Below the pieces are notes generated by a model. It worked only from the letters and a program-made list of their open reading frames with translations, was not told where the DNA came from and searched no databases. The position numbers and the translations under genes are program-made. A stretch of 25,938 nt of DNA from JACPIL01 sp964362365 (GTDB lineage Archaea > Nanobdellota > Nanobdellia > Woesearchaeales > GW2011-AR9): positions 1 to 25,938 of the forward strand of contig CAYIEF010000012.1 of the NCBI GenBank assembly GCA_964362365.1. The letters are read 5' to 3'. This document shows positions 13,945-19,800 of the stretch, one piece after another. Position 1 is the first letter of the stretch; every line of letters starts with the position of its first letter.

Positions 13945-14295
13945 ATGAGCAATAGCCTAGAAGATAAGATTACTGGAATTATGTGCGCTACGATTTCTGG
14001 CGCGGCTTGCGCTTATGCCGGTTTTACGGTAGGTTGGTCAAGAGCTAGAGGTATTCCTCTTGAATATGAATCTTTAATGACATATGGGCCGACTTTGCTT
14101 TCTGCAGGAATGTTTGGAGCTTATGGTGGAGTGGAAGCGTATGCGCAAGCCCTCAAAGAACCACGATTGCCGAATCCGCTTTTGTTTGCAGGAAAAACGG
14201 CCTTTGGCAGCGCTGCGATGGGTGGATTTTTAGGAAGCTATAATCTGCTTTGTTTTGGTGTTGTTGGGTATGTTGCTGGAATGGTTGTGCCGTAG
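13945..14295 (+). CDS. Orphan small membrane protein orf116
   Basis: I do not recognise this protein. Its 116 residues are Gly/Ala-rich, with about three hydrophobic segments. They lie near residues 10-30 (M-C-A-T-I-S-G-A-A-C-A-Y-A-G-F), 48-66 (L-L-S-A-G-M-F-G-A-Y-G-G) and 85-114 (A-A-M-G-G-F-L-G-S-Y and F-G-V-V-G-Y-V-A-G-M-V-V). It sits where archaeal genomes usually carry adk but has no nucleotide-binding motif, so it is not a kinase. It has its own TATA box. Confidence 0.7.
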   Translation: MSNSLEDKITGIMCATISGAACAYAGFTVGWSRARGIPLEYESLMTYGPTLLSAGMFGAYGGVEAYAQALKEPRLPNPLLFAGKTAFGSAAMGGFLGSYNLLCFGVVGYVAGMVVP

Positions 14296-14300
14296 AGTTT

Positions 14301-14318
14301 CGAAAGTTTTATAAATTC
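14301..14318 (+). promoter_or_regulatory. BRE/TATA promoter for orf86
   Basis: CGAAAG (BRE-like, 14301-14306) is followed by TTTTATAAA (14307-14315), 26-30 bases before the ATG at 14342. It closely fits the archaeal promoter consensus and predicts a transcript with almost no leader. Confidence 0.65.
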
Positions 14319-14341
14319 AAAATTCTTTCTTTACAAAGGCG

Positions 14342-14602
14342 ATGCAAATGGAACAAATGTATGCTGGTGGATTTACAAGCGAAATGTATTCTAAAATAGT
14401 TATGCCGATTAAAATGGATGGAGTTAAGACATCGATTGATTCTTGGGAAACAATAATTTCTCCTCTGGAAGCGAAGACTGTTTTAGCTGCAAAAATAGGT
14501 ATGGGTGGAATCTCACAAGGAGATGAGAACTGGTGGATTAGACGTAAATCAGATCCAGACCACTGGGCATTGGATATTAAAAACTCAGAGAAATGGGCTT
14601 AA
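14342..14602 (+). CDS. Orphan small protein orf86
   Basis: I do not recognise this protein. Its 86 residues are soluble and mixed, with a Met-rich start (M-Q-M-E-Q-M) and a Trp-rich C-terminal third (E-N-W-W-I-R-R-K-S-D-P-D-H-W-A-L-D-I). A good BRE/TATA promoter stands directly upstream, which supports it being a real gene, with ATG 14342 at the predicted transcript start; Met3 or Met6 are possible alternatives. Another promoter separates it from the insertase gene that follows. Confidence 0.55.
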   Translation: MQMEQMYAGGFTSEMYSKIVMPIKMDGVKTSIDSWETIISPLEAKTVLAAKIGMGGISQGDENWWIRRKSDPDHWALDIKNSEKWA

Positions 14603-14627
14603 ATTTTTTCTTTCTTTCTCCACAATC

Positions 14628-14636
14628 TTTATAAAA
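14628..14636 (+). promoter_or_regulatory. TATA box for the EMC3-like gene
   Basis: TTTATAAAA, centred about 26 bases before ATG 14658 and following a T-rich stretch (14603-14619) that could end the orf86 transcript. This suggests that the insertase gene is transcribed independently of secY. Confidence 0.6.
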
Positions 14637-14657
14637 TGAAAGGAAACTTGAGATACT

Positions 14658-15419
14658 ATGTCGTTTTTAGATCCAGTATTGAATCCGGTATTAGGACCTT
14701 TGCTAACTAAAAGCCCATTGTTATTGATTATTCTGGTTTCGTTAGTGATCTCGGTAATCATCACGGTAGCGTACAAGTTCTTAACCAATCAGGACGAGAT
14801 GAAACGTCTCAAGGAACAGCAGAAGGATTATCAAAAACGGATGAAAGAGCTTCGTTCTAATCCAGAAGAGATGATGAAGATGCAGAAGGAAGCCATGAAG
14901 TCCAACATGGATTACATGAAACATTCCTTGAAAGCGACCTTGATAACCATGCTGCCGATTATCTTAATCTTTTCCTGGATGACTGGGCATTTATCGTTTG
15001 AGCCGATTTACCCTGGAGAAACTTATAGCGTGACTGCTACTTTTGCTAAGGGTGTAACAGGAGAAGGGGAATTGATTGCTGATGACGGCACGCAATTATC
15101 TTCTGATGCAGTACAGGAGGTTGCTGGCGGAGAAGTGACTTGGCGGATGAAAAGTACGGAAGGGGAGCATACACTTACGGTCAAGACTGGCGAGACTGAA
15201 CAGCAGAAAAAAGTGTTGATTACCAAAGAATTAGCGTATGAAGATCAGGTTTCTATGTTTAAAGGTTCTGATCTTGAGAAGATAACTATTAATTACAATA
15301 AATTGAGACCGCTGGAAGATTTCCATCTTTATGCTTGGTATCCTGGCTGGCTGGCGATTTACTTTATTTCCTCTATTGTATTTAGCTTGGGTTTGAGGAA
15401 GCTGTTGAAGGTTTATTGA
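14658..15419 (+). CDS. EMC3/TMCO1-type membrane insertase (DUF106)
   Basis: This is an archaeal member of the Oxa1/YidC/EMC3/TMCO1 superfamily, expected to help insert membrane proteins with SecY. TM1 is at about residues 20-41, followed by a charged cytoplasmic coiled coil (about 45-85; M-K-R-L-K-E-Q-Q-K-D-Y-Q-K-R-M-K, N-P-E-E-M-M-K-M-Q). TM2 is at 91-110 and TM3 at about 228-248, ending in the characteristic L-R-K-L-L-K-V. Between TM2 and TM3, residues 118-205 form a beta-rich, Gly/Thr-rich external segment that looks Ig-like. Position between secY and eL34 is the usual archaeal context, though adk is absent. Confidence 0.88.
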   Translation: MSFLDPVLNPVLGPLLTKSPLLLIILVSLVISVIITVAYKFLTNQDEMKRLKEQQKDYQKRMKELRSNPEEMMKMQKEAMKSNMDYMKHSLKATLITMLPIILIFSWMTGHLSFEPIYPGETYSVTATFAKGVTGEGELIADDGTQLSSDAVQEVAGGEVTWRMKSTEGEHTLTVKTGETEQQKKVLITKELAYEDQVSMFKGSDLEKITINYNKLRPLEDFHLYAWYPGWLAIYFISSIVFSLGLRKLLKVY

Positions 15420-15434
15420 GGTCTTTATTTCAAA

Positions 15435-16382
15435 ATGATGTCATCAAAAGTGATTGTTAATATTTTTTCTTCATTGTTGTTATTTACGCAAATAGTGTAT
15501 GGTGTCGAAGAATCTTGTTATTCTCTTAATCTTCTTAGCTCTAACAAAGATTTTTGTGATAGACAAGAAGTTTTAGTAGAAGGAGAAGTAAAAAATCTTA
15601 AATTTGATGTTTCTGCAAAAGGTAATAAGTACACTACATTTAATTTTAAAGAAGGAAATGAAACTTTTACTGTGTTTAGTTATAATTACCTACCAGTTGC
15701 GGAAAAAGATATAGTTAAGGTTAAAGGAACTTATTTCACAGATTACGCTTATGAAGTTTATACCTTTCCTAATCAAATCAACACGCAACCATCAGATGTA
15801 GTTGTATTAAAAGCAAGAAGGTTGGTGATTGGAATGTATGGGGGAGCTAGTCTTTTTATTTTATTATTGGCAGGAGCTTTACTGCTCCTTAAGAAAAATA
15901 GAGAAAAAGCCAAGAGAAAAGTGAAGTATGATAAGGGGTACGAATTTGAGAAATATGCAATTCCCCTATTTGAAGAGAAACATTGGCAACTAGAATCAAT
16001 TACCCCAGATATATCCTCAGAAGTTGGAAGAAGAGTAAAAAGTGATTCTGATCCAGATATCATCGTTAAGAATAAAATAAAACAATTAAAATTTGCTTTA
16101 GAGTGTAAATTCCGTGCTGGTTTTTCTAGTCATAACGATGGGAAAAAAAGCCTTAAATGGGCGGAAGATTATCAGATAAAACATTACTCTAAATTTGAGG
16201 AAGAAAATGATATTCCTGTGTATATTTTGTTAGGCATTGGTAATCCGGAAAAACCAGAAAGAACTTTTCTTATTCCTTTGAAAGCAATTAAACAACGCAC
16301 TTATTTTTATGAGGATTATATTCAACAATTTGAAAGGGGAGTTAACGAACCATTTAGACTAGAAGGTAATTGGCTAAAGTAA
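15435..16382 (+). CDS. Secreted OB-like domain, TM helix and PD-(D/E)xK nuclease-like domain
   Basis: The 315-residue protein has a signal peptide or TM (residues 5-22), then an external domain (44-125) with an OB-fold-like pattern (V-L-V-E-G-E-V-K-N-L, Y-T-T-F-N-F-K-E-G, I-V-K-V-K-G-T-Y) and a Cys pair at 28/41. One TM (131-152) and a basic stop-transfer (K-K-N-R-E-K-A-K-R-K) follow. The cytoplasmic domain has D-P-D-I-I-V (D208) and A-L-E-C-K (E223, K225), an upstream G-Y-E-F-E-K-Y and a later Q-I-K-H-Y. That spacing is typical of restriction-type PD-(D/E)xK nucleases. The gene follows the insertase by 15 bases with GAGGT upstream. It is AT-richer than its neighbours. Role unknown; processing of imported nucleic acid is one guess. 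Confidence 0.72.
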   Translation: MMSSKVIVNIFSSLLLFTQIVYGVEESCYSLNLLSSNKDFCDRQEVLVEGEVKNLKFDVSAKGNKYTTFNFKEGNETFTVFSYNYLPVAEKDIVKVKGTYFTDYAYEVYTFPNQINTQPSDVVVLKARRLVIGMYGGASLFILLLAGALLLLKKNREKAKRKVKYDKGYEFEKYAIPLFEEKHWQLESITPDISSEVGRRVKSDSDPDIIVKNKIKQLKFALECKFRAGFSSHNDGKKSLKWAEDYQIKHYSKFEEENDIPVYILLGIGNPEKPERTFLIPLKAIKQRTYFYEDYIQQFERGVNEPFRLEGNWLK

Positions 16383-16401
16383 CTATGAATTCTCCAAAAC
16401 C

Positions 16402-16410
16402 TTTATAAAA
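16402..16410 (+). promoter_or_regulatory. TATA box for the eL34-eL14 unit
   Basis: TTTATAAAA preceded by an A/C-rich stretch. A start about 25 bases downstream would give a leader of roughly 85-90 bases before ATG 16516, long for this genome. The leader holds a weak stem (CAACT 16457-16461 with AGTTG 16470-16474) and a GAGGT ribosome binding site 10 bases before the ATG. Confidence 0.5.
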
Positions 16411-16515
16411 TACCTTCATTCTGAATAATTGTCCCAAGCGGATAGAATCTTTGAGGCAACTCTGATTGAAGTTGTATTCATTCTTGTTGACTCTATAAAT
16501 GCGAGGTAAAACAAA

Positions 16516-16791
16516 ATGCCACGGGGAATGTTTAAGTCAGGACGATTGCGTAAAGTATCAGTGAGAACTCCCGGTTCTCGAGTAGCAGTACATTATCGAG
16601 AAAGAAAGCCGTCGAAAGCATTGTGCGGTTCATGTAAGAAACAGTTGTCAGGCATGGCTAGAGAATTGCCCTCAAAGATGAGGAATATGCCCAAATCTGC
16701 GAAAAGGCCGGAACGGCCGTATGGCGGCATGTTTTGTTCAGCATGCACACGATTGCTGTTGAAACAACAAGCGCGGGGTGGATCACAATGA
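16516..16791 (+). CDS. rpl34e: 50S ribosomal protein eL34
   Basis: eL34 is an archaeal/eukaryotic large-subunit protein. The 91 residues carry two CxxC pairs, C37-x2-C40 (C-G-S-C) and C74-x2-C77 (C-S-A-C), expected to bind zinc. The family core is also present (S-V-R-T-P-G, R-P-E-R-P-Y-G-G-M-F-C). Its stop overlaps the eL14 start in an ATGA. In many archaea cmk lies between eL34 and eL14; here there is no room for it. Confidence 0.94.
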   Translation: MPRGMFKSGRLRKVSVRTPGSRVAVHYRERKPSKALCGSCKKQLSGMARELPSKMRNMPKSAKRPERPYGGMFCSACTRLLLKQQARGGSQ

Positions 16792-17126
16792 GTATCTTCG
16801 AAGTAGGACGGTTATGCGCGAAGATCGCCGGCAGAGACGCAGGCAGGACTTGTGTTGTAGTGGAAGATTTGGGAAAAGGATATGTCCTGGTTGATGGCGA
16901 TGTAAGGCGAAAAAAAGTCAATGTAAAGCATCTTGAGCCGATGGATAAAACAGTAGAATTGAAAGCAAAGACCAGTCATGCTGAGGTCAAGAAAGCATTT
17001 GAGAAATTAGGGTTAGCAGTGTGGGAAACCAAACCGAAGAAAGCTGCTGAACGGCCGAAGAAACAGAAGAAGAAAAAAAGTACGAAGGAAGAAACAGCTG
17101 CGGCATCTGCTGAACATCAGGAATAA
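16788..17126 (+). CDS. rpl14e: 50S ribosomal protein eL14
   Basis: eL14 has an SH3-like/KOW N-domain. The start is ATG 16788 (M-S-I-F-E-V-G-R), on ATGA with the eL34 stop; the longer upstream frame lies inside eL34 and is rejected. The product is 112 residues: E-V-G-R-L-C-A-K-I-A-G-R-D-A-G-R-T-C-V-V-V, then V-L-V-D-G-D-V-R-R-K-K-V-N-V-K-H-L-E-P, and a Lys/Ala/Glu-rich tail. The pseudouridine synthase gene cbf5, which often follows, is not here. Confidence 0.93.
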   Translation: MSIFEVGRLCAKIAGRDAGRTCVVVEDLGKGYVLVDGDVRRKKVNVKHLEPMDKTVELKAKTSHAEVKKAFEKLGLAVWETKPKKAAERPKKQKKKKSTKEETAAASAEHQE

Positions 17127-17159
17127 ATCTTGTAATATCTGGTTGGTTTTAGAGAGCGT

Positions 17160-17173
17160 GTTTACAGGTAAAC
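17160..17173. promoter_or_regulatory. Inverted repeat directly before orf311
   Basis: GTTTAC-AG-GTAAAC ends one base before the ATG at 17175. The half-site GTTTAC also occurs, with 4-base spacing, in the palindrome at 21578-21595. The loop is too short for a good RNA hairpin, so a protein-binding site is more likely than a terminator. This is tentative. Confidence 0.25.
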
Positions 17174-17174
17174 C

Positions 17175-18110
17175 ATGAACCGACAGAAAGCTATAGAAGA
17201 ATTTTACCAGCTGAACCGGCCAAAGAGCTATTTTGATTTTTTAGTTCTTAAAAATCACTTTGAAGGACAAGGATATGTGTGCATTGATACTCCTGCGAAA
17301 ATGCGGCAGCATATCCAGCGGTTGGAAGATGATGCGGTCATAAAGATTCCTATTCCCAATCCCTTTGACAACGGCGTAGTGTACTTTATTCAGGCGCAGG
17401 AAGAACAACGGCAGCAGCATGAAGAGAATAAGCAAGTTATTCCCGCAAAATCGGTAGAGAAGCGTCTTAAAGCTGTACCTGGTCTTGATGCTAGTCTGGT
17501 CTTTGAACCGAAGGCAGTCTATGACGAAGGGGAGAAAAGGTTATATGCCTTTGATAAAAGTTTGGAACGTCTGCGCAGCAGAAGGTATGCCCGCCATCCT
17601 CTGCCTCAGGAAGAATTTGGTTTGCTCATTGCAAATATCGAAGGAAAATTAACTTCAGAGCAGAAATCAGTTGCTGAAGACATGATAAATAATCACGGTG
17701 AATGGTTCAGCTTGGCCATGCTGCGCATGGAAGACGATCTCTGGTTGTACTACCATCCTGAACTGCTGGGGTGGAACAACGTGTTGAAGACGTATAAATG
17801 GGAAACACAAAAATATCAGCGACAGTATAGCAACAGCAGCAGATTTACTATTAAAAAACTGCCCTCGTCAGAAGTAAAGCTAAATTTGAAAGACCTCAAC
17901 ACTCTATGTCCGGAGTTGATCGAGGAATTATGGACAAGACCATTTGAAGAACTTCCTTCTGAGATTAAGAGGGAGGGAAGCATCTACCTCCCGCCAGAAG
18001 GGAAAATATGGCCTGCTGGCCGCAGCGGCTTCGATAGTTGGTTCAATGTCGACTGCTACAGCTACCACTACAGGGCCTCTCGCGGGATACGCCGCGCACG
18101 GAAAAAATGA
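17175..18110 (+). CDS. Orphan protein orf311, candidate DGR variable (target) protein
   Basis: The 311-residue protein is soluble, with a mixed N-terminal region and a middle part containing G-E-W-F-S-L-A-M-L (176-184). The C-terminal module includes T-R-P-F-E-E-L-P and I-Y-L-P-P-E-G-K-I-W-P-A-G-R. In the last 30 residues, bases 18012-18071 are almost all codons ending in C or T apart from one TGG; for example GTC GAC TGC TAC AGC TAC encodes V-D-C-Y-S-Y. The protein then closes R-A-S-R-G-I-R-R-A-R-K-K. This layout, with a variable stretch followed by R-A-S-R-G-(I/V)-R near the C-terminus, matches C-type-lectin-fold DGR targets as I know them from DPANN and other genomes. No reverse transcriptase is nearby. 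Its stop overlaps the next gene (ATGA). Confidence 0.7.
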   Translation: MNRQKAIEEFYQLNRPKSYFDFLVLKNHFEGQGYVCIDTPAKMRQHIQRLEDDAVIKIPIPNPFDNGVVYFIQAQEEQRQQHEENKQVIPAKSVEKRLKAVPGLDASLVFEPKAVYDEGEKRLYAFDKSLERLRSRRYARHPLPQEEFGLLIANIEGKLTSEQKSVAEDMINNHGEWFSLAMLRMEDDLWLYYHPELLGWNNVLKTYKWETQKYQRQYSNSSRFTIKKLPSSEVKLNLKDLNTLCPELIEELWTRPFEELPSEIKREGSIYLPPEGKIWPAGRSGFDSWFNVDCYSYHYRASRGIRRARKK

Positions 18111-19051
18111 AACCATACGATCCAGATGAAGCACGGAAAATTTTACAAGGCACTTTAGAAGAGAGAATTATTAATTACGCTGAAATAAAGTATGGCAAAG
18201 GGGAGGAAGTAAAGGAAAAATTATACAAAGGGGGGTATAGAAACGAGGCTACTGATCCTTTAGAAGTTCTTGATCAAGTAGGTGGTGGCAAAGAAATGGT
18301 AGAACCAGAAGTTGTTAAGAGTATAGATGATGTTGTTGGATATAAAAAACCAAATATGCTGAAAGTTGCGGTGAAAGGGACCTGGAATCTGGCTAAGAAA
18401 GCACATGTTCATTATTTGTATTATCCGCTTGTTGGATTTTTACCAGCAAAGTATCAGGGAAAGATTGCAGAAAAGTATGGAGATAATCCGCTTCACTATA
18501 CTATTTCTAATATAGCAGCGGAAACACTTGCTGTAGCAGGAGCAATAGCAGGTTATTCAATGTACTCAGACGGAAAGAGCGCAGATAGGGCCCTCTCGTT
18601 AGGACTGTCACTTGGAGTCGCGTACGGACTAATTAATCTCGTCGTTCGTGGCATTGCATCACAACAAAACAACAAAAAGCACAACGTAGAAGCAGCAGGC
18701 GGTTTTTTACTTATTAGTTTACCTATTTATGCAATACTTTGTTCTATTGCGGCGGTCAAGGCTACCAAGAACGCAATTATAGATTCTTTCTCTTCAGCAT
18801 ATAAAGAATTGGAACAAAACAGAGAAACAACTAATATACTCCCAGTAAGGCCCATACCTTCTCCACCAGAACCTTCTCCCGAAACTGCAGAAGCAAGATT
18901 TCTAAATACTCCTGCAATCGTAAACCCTCTTTTAATAGGGAAAGAAACACAATCGAGAATCGAAAAACCAGAAATTCTTGATGATGAGTTTGATGAAGAG
19001 TTAGAAGATTTTGACCAAAGGTTGAGAGAATCAAAAAGATCAAAGGAATAA
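18107..19051 (+). CDS. Orphan multi-pass membrane protein orf314
   Basis: I do not recognise this protein. The start is set at ATG 18107, sharing ATGA with the orf311 stop; the longer frame from 18038 would overlap orf311 and is rejected. It has 314 residues. The first 105 or so are charged and cytoplasmic-looking. Three hydrophobic segments follow near 144-158 (A-E-T-L-A-V-A-G-A-I-A-G-Y), 165-185 (L-S-L-G-L-S-L-G-V-A-Y-G-L-I) and 203-222 (F-L-L-I-S-L-P-I-Y-A-I-L-C-S-I). The C-terminal 85 residues are Pro-rich and then strongly acidic (D-D-E-F-D-E-E-L-E-D-F). Coupling to orf311 suggests that they act together, perhaps as a membrane partner of the variable protein. Confidence 0.7.
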   Translation: MKPYDPDEARKILQGTLEERIINYAEIKYGKGEEVKEKLYKGGYRNEATDPLEVLDQVGGGKEMVEPEVVKSIDDVVGYKKPNMLKVAVKGTWNLAKKAHVHYLYYPLVGFLPAKYQGKIAEKYGDNPLHYTISNIAAETLAVAGAIAGYSMYSDGKSADRALSLGLSLGVAYGLINLVVRGIASQQNNKKHNVEAAGGFLLISLPIYAILCSIAAVKATKNAIIDSFSSAYKELEQNRETTNILPVRPIPSPPEPSPETAEARFLNTPAIVNPLLIGKETQSRIEKPEILDDEFDEELEDFDQRLRESKRSKE

Positions 19052-19098
19052 AAATAGTTATTTCCACGCCAACTCAAACAATCTGATTCTGTAGGAAG

Positions 19099-19109
19099 CT
19101 TTATATAAT
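19099..19109 (+). promoter_or_regulatory. TATA box for the HEPN-MNT pair
   Basis: CTTTATATAAT preceded by purine-rich AGGAAG, centred 26 bases before ATG 19130. It predicts a nearly leaderless transcript for the toxin-antitoxin-like pair. Confidence 0.6.
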
Positions 19110-19129
19110 TTTTTTGCCTTTACTACCTC

Positions 19130-19504
19130 ATGCGGAAGGAAACCAAGAATTGGTGGGAACAAGCTAAGGAAGACTTAAAGGCTGCCAAAATAAACTACGG
19201 CAATAAGGTTTATTATGTTGCTTCTTTTCTTTCTCAACAAGCAGCCGAAAAAGCATTGAAGGCTTTATTGATTGAAAAGAACTCAAATATTCCAAAAGTG
19301 CATGATTTAGTTTTTCTTGCCAAAAGAGTACAAGCTTCCCAAGATTTAATTGATCAATGCGATAAGTTAACTTGGGTATATATCGAAACACGATATCCTG
19401 ATTTTTCTGGAGAAAAACCGCATCATAAATTTACTAAAGAAACGGTAAAAGAACACCTATCAATTGCAGAGGAAATTTTAGCATGGGTAGAAAAAAAAAT
19501 ATAG
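19130..19504 (+). CDS. HEPN domain protein (toxin-like partner of MNT)
   Basis: The 124-residue all-helical protein has HEPN signatures: W-W-E-Q-A-K-E-D-L-K-A-A (8-19), L-S-Q-Q-A-A-E-K-A-L-K-A-L-L (34-47), K-V-H-D-L (56-60) and R-Y-P-D (88-91). HEPN proteins paired with minimal nucleotidyltransferases typically act as RNase toxins or as targets of AMPylation by the partner. A strict R-x4-6-H motif is not obvious. The family more often shows an R-Y-P-D-type motif in archaea, so catalytic activity is uncertain. Its 3' end overlaps the MNT gene by 22 bases, and a TATA box lies 26 bases upstream. Confidence 0.88.
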   Translation: MRKETKNWWEQAKEDLKAAKINYGNKVYYVASFLSQQAAEKALKALLIEKNSNIPKVHDLVFLAKRVQASQDLIDQCDKLTWVYIETRYPDFSGEKPHHKFTKETVKEHLSIAEEILAWVEKKI

Positions 19505-19800
19505 ATCAACTGAAAGAATTTAAGGAAGAAGTATCCAAAGACATTAAATTAAACAAGATGATATTGTTTGGTTCTCGTGCTACTGGAAAGGCAACTCGTT
19601 ATAGTGATTTTGATCTAATCCTTGTGTCTCCTTCTTTTCGCAGAAAAAAATCTTTTCAGAGAGGGATTGGATTGTATAAACATTGGCATTTAGATTATCC
19701 TGTAGACTTTCTCTGCTACACTCCTGAAGAGTTCAACAAGTTAAAGAAACAAATAACTATCGTTCGTGAAGCAGTCAAAGAAGGCATCGAAATAAAGTGA
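19483..19800 (+). CDS. MNT minimal nucleotidyltransferase (antitoxin-like)
   Basis: The 105-residue protein of the polymerase-beta superfamily shows I-L-F-G-S-R (G30-S31) and S-D-F-D-L-I-L (D42, D44). A third carboxylate is likely in D-Y-P-V-D-F-L-C-Y-T-P-E-E-F (D75). All three metal-binding acids of the MNT family therefore appear intact. MNT antitoxins neutralise HEPN partners, in studied cases by adding AMP to the toxin. It overlaps the HEPN gene by 22 bases and ends one base before the convergent pheT stop, leaving no intergenic space. Confidence 0.9.
   Translation: MGRKKNIDQLKEFKEEVSKDIKLNKMILFGSRATGKATRYSDFDLILVSPSFRRKKSFQRGIGLYKHWHLDYPVDFLCYTPEEFNKLKKQITIVREAVKEGIEIK

Noticed and set aside
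16411..16515. Small RNA or tRNA in the long leader of eL34
   Set aside because: Only a weak 5-bp stem can be drawn and no conserved RNA motif is seen, so it is treated as a plain leader.
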